Below, one piece after another: positions 33,011-43,257 of a stretch of DNA of 64,000 nucleotides. Within the stretch, counting starts at the first letter, position 1; each line of letters starts with the position of its first letter. The position numbers and the translations under genes are program-made. The DNA comes from Methanoculleus frigidifontis (lineage in GTDB: Archaea > Halobacteriota > Methanomicrobia > Methanomicrobiales > Methanoculleaceae). The notes below the pieces were generated by a model. That model had not been told where the DNA came from. It saw only the letters and a program-made list of their open reading frames with translations, and ran no database searches. The DNA is taken from contig NZ_VCYH01000005.1 of the NCBI RefSeq assembly GCF_030464345.1, positions 62,001-126,000 on the forward strand, in the 5' to 3' direction.

Positions 33011-34138
33011 ATGACTATGCTGGATATGGCGATCAGAGAAGCAGGGGCGTGCGCATACGTGGCGTATGGCTCCTCGGCGGATGCGAACACGCGCTACCTG
33101 ACACGGCTGCAGATCACGGACCCGGTCGTCTTCATCAAAAAGCCCGGTGAGCGAGGGCGCCTGATTGTGCCGCAGATGGAGTACGAGCGGGCGGTGCGCG
33201 AATCGGCCGCCGCGGTCGTCACCCGGTCCGCCGCCGGGTTCTTTGAGTATATCACGGCGGGGGAGAGCAGGCTGCGGGCGACCGCCCATATGATCGCCGC
33301 CCAGGCAGGAGGGGCGGTGCTGGTTCCGGAACAGTTCCCACTGGGGCTGGCACGCGAGATCGAGTCGTTCGCGCCTGTCCTGCTCGATGCGGGCACGGTC
33401 GAGTCGATGCGCGCAGTCAAATCGGCCGATGAGATCGAAGCAATCCGCTCCGTCCAGCGGGCGACTGAGGCGGCGATGGACCACGCCCTGACACTGATCC
33501 GGAATGCGAGATCGAAAGGCGGCATCCTCTATCACGGTGACGCCCCGCTCACCTCCGAGGCCGTCCGTGCCGGGATGCACAGGCTGCTGCTGGATCATGG
33601 GTGCAGGGGGACGGACACTATCGTTGCGTGCGGCGCCGACACCGCACTTCCCCATCACGTGGGAAGCGGCCCGCTCGCCGCAGGAGAACCGATCATCATC
33701 GATATCTTTCCGCAGGACGAACAGACCGGGTATCACGCCGATATGACCCGGACCGTCGTGAAGGGAGAGCCGTCGCCGGAGATCCGCGAGATGTACGAGG
33801 CGGTGCGGGACGCCCAGCAGATGGCATCGCAACGCATCATGCCCGGCGTGAGCGGTGCCGACCTCTACCAGGAGGTCGTGGACTTCTTCCGGGAACGCGG
33901 GTATGCGACCGACACGCAGGGGTTCGTCCACTCCCTCGGTCACGGCGTCGGGCTCGACGTCCACGAGCAGCCCTTCCTCGGGCTGACGGGCGAGGCGCTT
34001 GCAGCCGGCAACGTGGTGACGGTCGAGCCGGGTCTCTACTACACCGGGATCGGCGGCGTCCGCCTCGAGGATATGGGCGCAGTCTCCCCAGGCGGTTTTG
34101 ACCGGTTTACACGCTATCCAATGGAGCTCCAACTATGA
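33011..34138 (+). CDS. M24-family aminopeptidase (Xaa-Pro dipeptidase-like)
   Basis: Cytoplasmic metallopeptidase of 375 residues. The N-terminal domain is a creatinase-type domain (about 1-130) and the rest the pita-bread fold with the five metal ligands in context: IIIDIFPQDE, GYHADMTRT, VHSLGHGVGLDVHE, VEPGLYY and RLEDMG. Likely role: cleaving X-Pro bonds in peptide turnover. ATG 33011 follows GAGAGGA. The stop overlaps the methionine aminopeptidase start (ATGA), so two M24 enzymes are produced from one message. Confidence 0.87.
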   Translation: MTMLDMAIREAGACAYVAYGSSADANTRYLTRLQITDPVVFIKKPGERGRLIVPQMEYERAVRESAAAVVTRSAAGFFEYITAGESRLRATAHMIAAQAGGAVLVPEQFPLGLAREIESFAPVLLDAGTVESMRAVKSADEIEAIRSVQRATEAAMDHALTLIRNARSKGGILYHGDAPLTSEAVRAGMHRLLLDHGCRGTDTIVACGADTALPHHVGSGPLAAGEPIIIDIFPQDEQTGYHADMTRTVVKGEPSPEIREMYEAVRDAQQMASQRIMPGVSGADLYQEVVDFFRERGYATDTQGFVHSLGHGVGLDVHEQPFLGLTGEALAAGNVVTVEPGLYYTGIGGVRLEDMGAVSPGGFDRFTRYPMELQL

Positions 34139-35010
34139 ATGACGAAATCTATGACCAGTACATGAGCGCGGGAGCGCTCGCAGCGAAGGTGCTCCGCCGC
34201 GGTGCCGATATGGTGCGCGAGGGAGGAAGCATTCTTGAATTCGTGGAGACCATCGAGGCGATGGTGGTTGACGAAGGGGGACAGCTCGCCTTCCCGTTCA
34301 ATGTCTCCCTCAACGAGGACGCCGCGCACGATACCGCCATGCCCGGTGACGACCGGATCTTCTCCCGCGGTGACCTGGTGAAGATCGATCTCGGGGTGCA
34401 CCTCGACGGCTATATCGCCGATACGGCAATGACGGTCGATCTCGGGGATCATGCCTCGCTTGTTGCGGCGTCGCGCAGCGCTCTTGAGGCGGCGATCGCA
34501 ACCGTGCGTCCGGGGATCACCGCAGGGGAGATCGGGGCGGCGATCCAGCGCGAGATTGAGGTACGGGGGTACCGGCCTGTCTCGAACCTGACCGGCCATG
34601 GCCTCGGCCGTTACGACCTGCACGCCGGCTCCAACATCCCGAACGTCGGCATCGTCGGCGGGGCGGTTATCGAGGAGGGGATGGTGCTTGCCATCGAGCC
34701 GTTCGCCACGACCGGGAGCGGGCGGGTCGCCGAACGTTCACGGGCCGAGATATTCCGGCAGGTCTCGACGAAGCCCGCGAGGCTCCCCTCGGCAAAACGC
34801 ATCCTCGATGTGGCAAGGAAGTCCCGCGGCCTGCCGTTCGCCCGCCGCTGGGTGCAGGGGGACAAGGTCGACATCGGGCTTGCCACACTCCTCCGTTCGC
34901 AGACGCTGCAGCCGTATCCTGTCCTGCATGACATGCCGGCCTCGTTCGTCTCGCAGGCCGAGCATACCATGATCGTCACCGGGGACGGGTGCGTCGTCAC
35001 AACCCGGTAG
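34135..35010 (+). CDS. map: Methionine aminopeptidase, type II
   Basis: Removes the initiator Met from new proteins. The 291 residues include the type II metal-binding pattern: FPFNVSLNEDAAHDTA, VKIDLGVHLDGYIADTA, LTGHGLGRYDLHAG with the catalytic His, AIEPFAT and, near the end, QAEHTMIV. The helical insertion between about 195 and 255 is diagnostic of type II archaeal and eukaryotic enzymes. It overlaps the upstream peptidase gene by four bases. Confidence 0.93.
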   Translation: MNDEIYDQYMSAGALAAKVLRRGADMVREGGSILEFVETIEAMVVDEGGQLAFPFNVSLNEDAAHDTAMPGDDRIFSRGDLVKIDLGVHLDGYIADTAMTVDLGDHASLVAASRSALEAAIATVRPGITAGEIGAAIQREIEVRGYRPVSNLTGHGLGRYDLHAGSNIPNVGIVGGAVIEEGMVLAIEPFATTGSGRVAERSRAEIFRQVSTKPARLPSAKRILDVARKSRGLPFARRWVQGDKVDIGLATLLRSQTLQPYPVLHDMPASFVSQAEHTMIVTGDGCVVTTR

Positions 35011-35053
35011 ATATGCTTATCGATCCCGCGACCCTATAGGTACGTTCATTGCC

Positions 35054-36349
35054 ATGTCCGGACAAGAGGGTAACAGCGACGTCCTGAAGATCATGGAGTT
35101 CCTCCTCACAGCGGAGATCTTCAATGCACATCAGGATCTCGATATAAATGATCTGAATCCGGAGAGCCGGGCGCTTTTCGGCGCCGGCAGCGGGGGCAAT
35201 CCGGATGTGAAACGTCCCCTGCTCGTGAGTGAGGGGGCGCTTCGAAGAGTCTTCGACGGCGGTGAAGCCTTCCCGGCAGTACGGAAGAATCCGTTCGTCG
35301 GCTACGAGGAGTTCGGGCAGCGCTTCTCCATTACATCGCTCGAACCGGCGGCGGCCTGGTTCCTCAAGAAAGGGGGAATGCCTCTTGTCGGGAAGAACCC
35401 GGTCCTCGCCTACTTCCTTGAGAACGTCGACTCCGTCCCGGTCACGTATTCCGAGGTGCGGGCACGCAATCCCCGGTTCGAGGATACCAAGGAATACCTG
35501 GATGCAAAAGTGTCGCGGGTGATCGGCGAGAGCGAAGAGATGCGGGAGGCCCGCGACCTGATCATCATCAGCGCCCCCGACGAGGTCGAGTTCTCGCTCG
35601 AGAAGCTGGTCTGTACTCACCGGCAGGCGGAGATCGTCGAAAAGATCGGTATCGCGCTCGAACACCGGGATTTCTTGAAAGCCCGCGGCATCTATGAGTT
35701 CGGCAGACTCCTCTTCGTCGGCCCCCCCGGCACCGGGAAGACGAGCCTTGCGCTTGCCATGTCGCGTGAACTCCACATGCCGGTCCTCGAGGTCAGGCTC
35801 GCCATGGTGACCTCCCAGTATCTCGGTGAGACCTCGAAGAACATCGACCGGATATTCGAGCTCGCCAAGAAGATCTCGCCCTGCATCCTCTTCATCGACG
35901 AGTTCGACTTCGTTGCAAAGACCCGTGTATCAGACGATCACGGCGCCATGAAGCGGGCGGTCAATATGCTCCTCAAGAACATCGACCAGATCAGTTTCGT
36001 CAGGAACGGTGTCCTTCTCATCGGGGCGACAAACCACCCGCGCCTGCTTGACGAGGCGGCGTGGCGGCGGTTCGATGAGATTGTCGAGTTTCCGCTGCCT
36101 GACGAGGAGATGCGGCGGGAGATCCTGGTAAAAGTCGGCTCTGCCGTCGACTGCGACTGCGACTTTGCGGACATCGCCGCCCGGACGGAGGGCTTCTCGG
36201 GATCGGACCTCCGTATGATGATGAAGGAGGCCATCATATCGGCGCTGATGAGCGGCCGCCACCGGATCGAGCCTGAAGATGTCGAGCTCGGGCTGCTGCG
36301 GGTCGAGGAGCGCAACGTCATCAGGGGTGCGGGTTCGGCGTACGCATGA
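35054..36349 (+). CDS. AAA-family ATPase
   Basis: Protein of 431 residues. The C-terminal AAA module carries Walker A GPPGTGKTS (about 224), Walker B CILFIDEFD (about 277), sensor 1 GATNHP, arginine finger region RRFDE and a lid with GFSGSDLRMMMKEA. The N-terminal 190 residues are an uncharacterised substrate or partner domain. The absence of a protease domain makes a chaperone or remodelling role likely. It overlaps the PhnP-like gene downstream (ATGATG), so the two are coupled. Confidence 0.82.
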   Translation: MSGQEGNSDVLKIMEFLLTAEIFNAHQDLDINDLNPESRALFGAGSGGNPDVKRPLLVSEGALRRVFDGGEAFPAVRKNPFVGYEEFGQRFSITSLEPAAAWFLKKGGMPLVGKNPVLAYFLENVDSVPVTYSEVRARNPRFEDTKEYLDAKVSRVIGESEEMREARDLIIISAPDEVEFSLEKLVCTHRQAEIVEKIGIALEHRDFLKARGIYEFGRLLFVGPPGTGKTSLALAMSRELHMPVLEVRLAMVTSQYLGETSKNIDRIFELAKKISPCILFIDEFDFVAKTRVSDDHGAMKRAVNMLLKNIDQISFVRNGVLLIGATNHPRLLDEAAWRRFDEIVEFPLPDEEMRREILVKVGSAVDCDCDFADIAARTEGFSGSDLRMMMKEAIISALMSGRHRIEPEDVELGLLRVEERNVIRGAGSAYA

Positions 36350-37065
36350 TGCTCACGCTGCTCGGTACCGGAGATGCCATCGGGACGCCGAAGATCGGGT
36401 GTGACTGTGAGACCTGCAGCCAGGCCGTGGCGTCGGGCGAGAGCAGGCTGCGGACATCTCTCCTCCTCGAGGTTGGTGGCAGGCACATCCTCATTGATTC
36501 CTCGCCGGACCTCCGGCAGCAGCTCCTGCGGTGCTGCTCTCCTCACATCGACGCGGTCGTCTGGACGCACGGCCACTATGACCATTTCATCGGTTACGGC
36601 GAGTTTTACCGGGTGCAGGAGATGCCGCCTGCCTACGCCCCCCCGCCGGTGGCGGAGTACTGCATGCAGCATCTCCACTTCCTCCCCCTCACGCCCCACC
36701 CCGTCGAGCCGTACGTCCCCTTCGACCTCTTCGGGGTTACCTGCACCTTTTTTGTCGTGAACCATCCGCCGGTGTATACTTGCGGCATCCGGATGGAGCA
36801 CGACGGTGTCGTGATCGCCTACACATCCGACACCCGCAAGGATATTCCTGAAAAAAGCTTCGACCTCCTCTGCGGTGCAGATCTCCTCCTCGTCGACGGC
36901 ATCGCTCCTGAAAGCTACACCATCCACAAACACATGAACTATGCCGACGCCGTCGAACTCGCCGAGTCGGCCGGCGCCCGGGACTACCGCATCGTGCATA
37001 TGAGCCATCTTGTTCCGTTCGGGATGCCGAACGCAGGTCACGATATGGAATGCTTCCGGTGGTAG
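36346..37065 (+). CDS. Metallo-beta-lactamase hydrolase, PhnP-like
   Basis: Protein of 239 residues with the PhnP-type start LLGTGDAIGTPKIGCDCETC, where the Cys trio (CDC, C) can bind a structural zinc, and the active-site motif WTHGHYDHFIG (HxHxDH). Later ligands are AYTSDTR and VHMSHLVPFG. PhnP relatives hydrolyse cyclic phosphodiesters such as ribose 1,2-cyclic phosphate. The start overlaps the AAA ATPase stop, a context that does not point to phosphonate metabolism. Confidence 0.8.
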   Translation: MMLTLLGTGDAIGTPKIGCDCETCSQAVASGESRLRTSLLLEVGGRHILIDSSPDLRQQLLRCCSPHIDAVVWTHGHYDHFIGYGEFYRVQEMPPAYAPPPVAEYCMQHLHFLPLTPHPVEPYVPFDLFGVTCTFFVVNHPPVYTCGIRMEHDGVVIAYTSDTRKDIPEKSFDLLCGADLLLVDGIAPESYTIHKHMNYADAVELAESAGARDYRIVHMSHLVPFGMPNAGHDMECFRW

Positions 37066-37119
37066 CCGGCGTGCTCACCCATACTTATATGCCATTCCTG
37101 CTCCCATACCTAGGAGGAT

Positions 37120-37404
37120 ATGGCCGTCAAGATCAAAGTACTGGAACTTTCGGAGAATAAGACCCGGATTCTCTTCGAAGGCGAAGGCAATACCTATATG
37201 AACGTTCTGACCGATGAGTTGCTGAAAGATCCTGCCGTGGACGTAGCGCAGTATAAGCAGCAGTTCAAGTTCTCCGACCCCGAGCTCGTCGTCACCACGA
37301 AGGGCGACCGTGCGCCGCTCGATGCGGTGGTCGACGCCGCAAAACGCCTCTCCGGCTACGCCACCGGGCTGCTCCACGAGCTCGAGACCGTGGCTACCGA
37401 GTAA
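37120..37404 (+). CDS. rpo11: DNA-directed RNA polymerase subunit Rpo11 (RpoL)
   Basis: Small assembly subunit (94 residues) that pairs with Rpo3 in the archaeal RNA polymerase. The family signature is visible in ILFEGEGNTYMNVLTDELL and the last helix DAVVDAAKRLSGYATGLL. AGGAGG six bases before the ATG fixes the start. It is followed by a methyltransferase gene eight bases later. Confidence 0.93.
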   Translation: MAVKIKVLELSENKTRILFEGEGNTYMNVLTDELLKDPAVDVAQYKQQFKFSDPELVVTTKGDRAPLDAVVDAAKRLSGYATGLLHELETVATE

Positions 37405-37412
37405 GAGCGACG

Positions 37413-38030
37413 ATGGGCGGGAGTCCCGAAGGCTTCAACCGGATCGCACGGGAGGTCTTCGCACCGATATACCCGGTCATTGCGGACCGTCTGCTTGGGT
37501 GGTCGGGGGCACGGGACGGGCTGGCTCTTGACATAGGGAGCGGCCCGGGCCTGCTCGGCTTCGCTCTTGCACGGAAAAGCAATCTCTCCTGCATCGCCCT
37601 CGACAGCGACCCCGCGATGGCGGCGATCTGTCGGCGGAACGCCGCAGAAGAAGGACTCTCCACCCGCATCTGTCCGGTTCTGGCCGATGTGCACCGGATG
37701 CCGCTCAAGGCGGACAGCATCGCGCTTGCCGTCAGCCGCGGCTCCGTCTTCTTCTGGGGCGACCGATCCTGCGCGTTCCGCGAGATTGAGCGGGTGCTCC
37801 GCCCCGGCGGCGTCGCCTACGTCGGTGGGAGCTTCGGATCTGCGCCGCTCCGCGATGAAATCTTTGCGGAGATGCGCAGGCGAAACCCGCACTGGGACGA
37901 GGACGTGCAGCGCCGGAGCGGCAGCCTGCCGCATTCCCTTCTTTTCCAGGAACTCGAAAAGAGCGGTGTCGCCGCATCCCGCATCCGCGAGGAGGAGGCA
38001 GGATGGTGGGTGGAGATCCGGAAATGCTGA
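37413..38030 (+). CDS. Class I SAM-dependent methyltransferase
   Basis: Protein of 205 residues with the Rossmann methyltransferase core: LALDIGSGPGLLGFALA (motif I), LSCIALDSDPAM (acidic loop), DVHRMPLKADSIALAVSRGSVFFW (motif II to III region) and EIERVLRPGGVAYVGGSFG (motif III). The substrate is unknown; the architecture is that of small-molecule or cofactor methylases. It follows rpo11 closely and probably shares its transcript, ending in the T-run at 38061. Confidence 0.82.
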   Translation: MGGSPEGFNRIAREVFAPIYPVIADRLLGWSGARDGLALDIGSGPGLLGFALARKSNLSCIALDSDPAMAAICRRNAAEEGLSTRICPVLADVHRMPLKADSIALAVSRGSVFFWGDRSCAFREIERVLRPGGVAYVGGSFGSAPLRDEIFAEMRRRNPHWDEDVQRRSGSLPHSLLFQELEKSGVAASRIREEEAGWWVEIRKC

Positions 38031-38049
38031 AGACGGGAAAAATCCCTGA

Positions 38050-38068
38050 AAAAAGTATCGTTTTTTTT
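38050..38068 (+). terminator. T-rich terminator between convergent genes
   Basis: AAAAAAG and an eight-T run (38061-38068) flank a short spacer, so the element can end transcripts on either strand. It overlaps the aIF2-beta stop codon by two bases. Confidence 0.45.
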
Positions 38069-38684
38069 AGTCCGCACGCTCGGTGAAGACGATCGAGCCT
38101 GCGACCCGCGTTATCCTGACCTTGACAGTCTGGCCCGGTTTTGCGTTTGCAACATACATCGTGTAGCGATCGATCTTCACCACACCGTCGCCGCGCTTTG
38201 AGAGGAACTGGATCGTGACGTCGAGAACGGCGCCTTCGGTCAGTTTCGACGACTCGGATGCCTCGACGGTTGCCTTCCGCTTCCGCACGGGTCTATGGCC
38301 GCCGCAGGCGTCGCACCTGAGCATGAGGATCCGGGCGTCCTTCACGAGGCGGGTATCGGGCTTGCCGCACTCGGAGCAGATGACATAGTCGTCCACGTAG
38401 CCCTTGATGATCGTGTTGATCTGCTCCTGCTCGAACTTGCCGTTGAAGATTGCACGGTTCCCGTCGATCTTGCCTGCAGTCCCGAGTTCGGAGAGGAGGT
38501 GCTTCATAAGGTGGTCCTGGTCGCGCCGGAGCGTGCTCGCAATCTCGGCGAAGTTTTCCAGCAGCGTCGTTTTGCCCTCGATAAAGACGCGCGGCGTCGG
38601 AATGGTGAACCGCTCCTCCGACTCGGTCGGTTCGGTGATATTGGTATATGCCTTCTTCAGAAGGTCTTCGTATGAGGCGGTCAT
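38067..38684 (-). CDS. Translation initiation factor aIF2-beta with C-terminal TRAM domain
   Basis: Beta subunit of the archaeal initiation factor that carries initiator tRNA to the ribosome. The 205 residues comprise the usual core (about 1-80), the zinc ribbon CSEC and CDAC (about 105-130), and an added TRAM domain (about 150-205; [24 protein letters not shown]) that should bind RNA. The TRAM extension is found in several methanogens, not in the minimal factor. ATG 38684 gives the canonical start [12 protein letters not shown]. Confidence 0.9.
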   Translation of the reverse strand: MTASYEDLLKKAYTNITEPTESEERFTIPTPRVFIEGKTTLLENFAEIASTLRRDQDHLMKHLLSELGTAGKIDGNRAIFNGKFEQEQINTIIKGYVDDYVICSECGKPDTRLVKDARILMLRCDACGGHRPVRKRKATVEASESSKLTEGAVLDVTIQFLSKRGDGVVKIDRYTMYVANAKPGQTVKVRITRVAGSIVFTERAD

Positions 38685-38774
38685 AGGTATACATGGGCGC
38701 TGCTGCAACAATAAATGGTTGCCTGCACGAGCTCGTGAACATGCTTATGTAGATAGCAGCCTCACCTTTTTTAC

Positions 38775-40853
38775 ATGGTATCGGTTCAGGACCTTGAACT
38801 GCTGCGAAGAACCCTTCAGCGCGATCTGACCGACGTTGAAGTCGCCTGCTTCGACAATCTCTGGAGTGAACACTGCAGTTACCGTTCCACGCGCCCCCTC
38901 CTCAAGACGCTGCCGACCGAGGGGCCGGCCGTGCTGCTCGGGCCCGGGGACGATGCTGCCATCGTGCGGTTCAGTGATACCTGTGCCATTGCTATCGGGA
39001 TGGAGAGCCACAACCATCCGAGCTACGTCGATCCCTTCGACGGAGCCGCCACGGGCGTCGGCGGCATCGTCCGCGACGTCCTTTCCATGGGAGCCCGTCC
39101 GATAGCCCTGATGGATCCGCTCTACTTCGGGACACTCGATGCGGAGAAGAACCGTTACCTCTTCGAGCACGTGGTCAGCGGCATCGGTGACTACGGCAAC
39201 TGCATCGGTGTCCCGGTCGTCGGCGGCGATCTCGGGTTCGACCCCTGCTACGCGGGAAACCCGCTCGTCAACGTCGTCTGTGTCGGCACCGTCCATCCTG
39301 ACCGCTTCCTGACCGCCCGGGTAAAGAAGCCGGGCACCCGTCTCGTCCTCGTCGGGTCGTCGACGGGCCGTGACGGCCTTGGCGGAGCGTCGTTCGCATC
39401 CCGCGATCTTGCCGAGGATGCCGAGGCGGAGGATAGGCCGAGCGTGCAGGTCGGCGATCCCTTCACCGAGAAACTGCTGATCGAGGCGATCCTCGAGATG
39501 GCGGAGATCGGGAAGGTGCTCTCGTGCCGCGACCTCGGTGCCGCCGGGCTTGCCGGGGCGTCGAGCGAGATGGCGAGCACTTTCGGCGCCGTCATCCACG
39601 CCGACCGCGTGCATCTCCGGGAGACCGGGATGACCGCCCGCGAGATCATGCTCGCCGAGTCGCAGGAGCGGATGCTGCTTGAGGTGGAGCCTGAGGATGT
39701 TGCTCTGATGGGGGCGATCGCCGAGAAGTACGATCTTTCGTGGAGTGATATCGGTGAGGTCATCGCCGAACCCCGCTACGTCGTGACCTTCCACGGCGAG
39801 ACGGTCGCGGACATCCCGATCGACCTCCTCGTCTCCGGCGCCCCGCTCTGTCCCTGGGAGCGGCGCCCTTACCAGGCGGAGACGGCGTTTGTCCGTCCGG
39901 CGACCCCGGTCAAAGAGCTCGCCCTGCGGGTGCTCGCCCACCCCGACGTGGCGGAGAAGACCTGGGTCACCGAGCAGTACGACAAGGACGTGCAGCTCCA
40001 GACGGTCTCCCACAGCCGCGATGCCGCGGTGCTCCGCCTGGAGGATGCGGCGCTTGTCCTCTCCTCAGGCTGCAACCCCCGCCACATCTACCTGAAACCC
40101 TACGAGGGCACCGCGAACACGGTCATCGAGAACGCGAGCAATCTTGCCTGTGTCGGCGCCGAGCCGCTCTGCATCGTCAACTGCTTAAACTTCGCAAGCC
40201 CGGTGCACCCCGAGATCTCCTGGCAGCTCGAGCAGTCAGTCCTCGGACTCGGGGATATGGCGCGGACGATGGGCATCCCGATCGTCGGGGGCAATGTCTC
40301 GCTTTACAACGAGAGCGACGAGTTCAATACGCAGATCAAGCCCACGCCCTCGATCGGGATGGCGGGGAAGAGCGACGAGGTCCGCCGCTGGAAACCGGCG
40401 GAGGAGGGCGACCTGCTGATGCTCATCGGCGCTACGCGACCCGAATTCGGCGGTTCGGTGCTCGATGCCGTGACCGGTTGCGGCGGCATGGCGCCTGCCC
40501 TCGCCGATCCTGCGGTCGTGGCGGTCGTCCGCGACCTCGGCAGGAGCGGGGTGGTCACCGCCGCCACCGACCTCTCACGCGGCGGTCTCCTGGCGGCGCT
40601 GGCGAAACTCGCACCGCAGTCACGGGTCGAGCTCGCCGGCGATCCGCTGGAGGAGCTCTTCGCCGAGACCTACGGCCGGTTCCTGGTTGCCTGCCGCGAC
40701 GAGTCCGCCCTCGCCGGCGTCGAGCAGCACCGTGTCATCGGCAAGGTCGGCGGCGATGCCCTCACCGTCGCCTGGGACGGGACGAGTTTTGCCATCACGC
40801 CGGAGGAGCTCGAGACCGCGCTCGCGACCACGACCCGGATCATGCGTTACTGA
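38775..40853 (+). CDS. purL: Phosphoribosylformylglycinamidine synthase subunit II (PurL)
   Basis: ATP-dependent amidation of FGAR to FGAM in purine synthesis, acting with PurQ and PurS encoded elsewhere. The 692-residue length is normal for the small PurL. Visible are the active-site helix [18 protein letters not shown], the nucleotide loop [26 protein letters not shown], the Gly-rich turn [10 protein letters not shown] and the second-half ATP site motifs [13 protein letters not shown] and GGNVSLYN. Transcribed alone. Confidence 0.95.
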   Translation: MVSVQDLELLRRTLQRDLTDVEVACFDNLWSEHCSYRSTRPLLKTLPTEGPAVLLGPGDDAAIVRFSDTCAIAIGMESHNHPSYVDPFDGAATGVGGIVRDVLSMGARPIALMDPLYFGTLDAEKNRYLFEHVVSGIGDYGNCIGVPVVGGDLGFDPCYAGNPLVNVVCVGTVHPDRFLTARVKKPGTRLVLVGSSTGRDGLGGASFASRDLAEDAEAEDRPSVQVGDPFTEKLLIEAILEMAEIGKVLSCRDLGAAGLAGASSEMASTFGAVIHADRVHLRETGMTAREIMLAESQERMLLEVEPEDVALMGAIAEKYDLSWSDIGEVIAEPRYVVTFHGETVADIPIDLLVSGAPLCPWERRPYQAETAFVRPATPVKELALRVLAHPDVAEKTWVTEQYDKDVQLQTVSHSRDAAVLRLEDAALVLSSGCNPRHIYLKPYEGTANTVIENASNLACVGAEPLCIVNCLNFASPVHPEISWQLEQSVLGLGDMARTMGIPIVGGNVSLYNESDEFNTQIKPTPSIGMAGKSDEVRRWKPAEEGDLLMLIGATRPEFGGSVLDAVTGCGGMAPALADPAVVAVVRDLGRSGVVTAATDLSRGGLLAALAKLAPQSRVELAGDPLEELFAETYGRFLVACRDESALAGVEQHRVIGKVGGDALTVAWDGTSFAITPEELETALATTTRIMRY

Positions 40854-41173
40854 TCCCGCGTTTTCTTTTTTGCTCTGGTTCGGCCAGAGAGGGTTCTCGC
40901 CGGGCATGGGTCTGGTATGGGGTCCATGCGCCTACCTGTTGGAAAGTTTTGACCGTTGTGGCACCCGGATCCAGTGTGCCGTGGGGGCAATCGCATGCGG
41001 AGGAGGGGTTTTGAGGGGAGGGGGCCGGCCCCCTCCCCTGTCCCCGCCCCCAAGGCCCACTGTTCAGAGAATCCCTCGATAGCCCCGATCGACATTCCGC
41101 AGTGTCTGGAAAATGAGCAGCAGGCGTTTTCAGCCGCTCACAAAAAATGTCTTTCGTATCTCTCTATTCTATT
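40854..41173. other. Intergenic region holding a 26-bp perfect palindrome
   Basis: No gene is supported. Its chief feature is a perfect palindrome at 41014-41039 (half AGGGGAGGGGGCC). Upstream, a G-rich stretch with short repeats (GGCATGGGTCTGG, GTATGGGGTCC) resembles an extragenic repeat unit rather than coding sequence. Confidence 0.5.
41014..41039. repeat. Perfect 26-bp GC palindrome
   Basis: AGGGGAGGGGGCC is followed directly by its exact reverse complement GGCCCCCTCCCCT. It could form a very stable cruciform or, in RNA, a hairpin with almost no loop; the G-runs may also form other structures. Confidence 0.7.
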
Positions 41174-41551
41174 CTATTCTGTCTCAAGCGCCTTGAGCGC
41201 AGCCCGTCCGATGAGGTCGGGCGGCACCGCCGTTGCCCCTTCGAGCGCCTCCAGGCACGCCCCTTCGTCCTCGCACCCGGCACAGGAGGCGCAGGGGGAT
41301 TCGGGGGCTGCGGGAACCTCCATTCCGGCGGTGAGGTCTTCGAGCGGGATTCCGTTGAAGAGGACGCCCGGGCTACCCCCTGCCGGGACGGGCGTCTCGA
41401 AGATGCTCACGGCGATCCCCTCCATCTCGAGAAGCGTGGCGATCTCGGCCAGGGTGCCGCGGAGCACCGCTCCGGCATTGCCGCAGCGCACCGCGAGCGT
41501 CCCTGGCCGGTCTTCCGGGTATCTCCATTCGATGACGAGTTTCTCCTTCAT
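41174..41551 (-). CDS. DUF2703-like protein with C-terminal cysteine cluster
   Basis: Protein of 125 residues similar in layout to DUF2703: IEWRY start, LRGTLAEIATLLEMEGIAVSIFET, then VLFNGIPLEDL and the closing Cys motif SPCASCAGCEDEGACLEALEG. The N-terminal CxxC seen in many family members is absent here (a single Cys in VRCGNAG). The Cys cluster may bind metal or act in thiol chemistry. It precedes the flavodoxin stop by 42 bases on the same strand order and may be co-expressed. Confidence 0.55.
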   Translation of the reverse strand: MKEKLVIEWRYPEDRPGTLAVRCGNAGAVLRGTLAEIATLLEMEGIAVSIFETPVPAGGSPGVLFNGIPLEDLTAGMEVPAAPESPCASCAGCEDEGACLEALEGATAVPPDLIGRAALKALETE

Positions 41552-41593
41552 ATGCTCATCTCATCTTGTGTTGCAGGAAGATGGTTCTGCCGT

Positions 41594-42082
41594 TTATACG
41601 CTGCTGACCGGCCGCGGCCGGACGAGGTCGACAAGGGCGTTCACCATCTCGGTCTTCTGGACATCCCGCTCCGTAAACGAGACCGCTCCGCGCACGATGG
41701 CGCCCCGCTCTGTAAGCATCGCCTGCACCGTCTCCAGCGTCCTGCCGGGCATCCCGCCGGAGGTGCAGAAGACGACCGTTCTCTTTCCTTCGATACCCTG
41801 CAGGGCGGCGACGGCGGCGTTGATCGCCGGTGTCGGGTTGAACGCCCAGACCGGGCTGCCGATGACGATGGTGTCGTAGCCGGAGACGTCGATGACGGCA
41901 GGCTCGATATCGGCTTTCTCGCCCCGCATGGCCTTCGGAGCACCTTTGAGGTACATTCCTGCCTTTGAGTAGCCTGCGAGGTCTTTTACTTCGATGAGGT
42001 TGCCGCCGGTTTCCCGGGCGACCCGCGCGGCTACGGTGCGCGTGTTCCCGGTTTCGGAATGGTAGACAATGCAGACGGACAT
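41594..42082 (-). CDS. Flavodoxin
   Basis: Small FMN electron carrier of 162 residues: the phosphate loop SETGNTRTVAARVA starts about residue 9, followed by DTIVIGSPVWAFNPTPAINA (the first FMN-binding loop) and VVFCTSGGMPG (the second). A redox partner for ferredoxin-dependent enzymes under iron limitation is the usual role. ATG 42082 is chosen because the loop begins nine residues later; the same frame stays open upstream without similarity. Confidence 0.85.
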   Translation of the reverse strand: MSVCIVYHSETGNTRTVAARVARETGGNLIEVKDLAGYSKAGMYLKGAPKAMRGEKADIEPAVIDVSGYDTIVIGSPVWAFNPTPAINAAVAALQGIEGKRTVVFCTSGGMPGRTLETVQAMLTERGAIVRGAVSFTERDVQKTEMVNALVDLVRPRPVSSV

Positions 42083-42138
42083 GTCCTGTGGTAGTCCCGG
42101 AGAGTATATACCGGTATCGACCGGGAAAAAGATGGGGG

Positions 42139-43134
<996 letters not shown>

Positions 43135-43161
43135 TCAGAATCATATCGGCGCCAGGGTTGA

Positions 43162-43173
43162 TAAATATTATAT
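43162..43173. promoter_or_regulatory. Bidirectional TATA element between ilvC and mptA
   Basis: TAAATATTATAT reads as a TATA box on both strands. It is about 40 bases from the ilvC ATG and would start the mptA message near 43195, at the first arm of the nested inverted repeat. Confidence 0.5.
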
Positions 43174-43194
43174 GAGACAAGGGTCGATTTTCTT

Positions 43195-43246
43195 AATAGA
43201 TTATTTTAAGGTTCATAGTTGTGAACCTGTTTATCGATAATCTATT
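43195..43246 (+). promoter_or_regulatory. Nested inverted repeats in the mptA leader
   Basis: Outer arms AATAGATTAT (43195-43204) and ATAATCTATT (43237-43246) are exact complements; inside them GGTTCA (43210-43215) and TGAACC (43222-43227) form a second exact dyad around TAGTTG. The second outer arm is followed at once by the GAGG ribosome site and ATG 43258. The structure could be an RNA switch, a stem that hides the ribosome site, or paired operators. Confidence 0.6.
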
Positions 43247-43257
43247 GAGGATTTGCA

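Noticed and set aside
32951-34132. Open frame on the minus strand opposite the M24 peptidase
   Set aside because: Shadow of a well-supported gene with intact metal ligands; no family motif in the antisense product.
38067-38684. TRAM-fused aIF2-beta as an unusual fusion worth a finding
   Set aside because: This architecture is already known in several methanogens.
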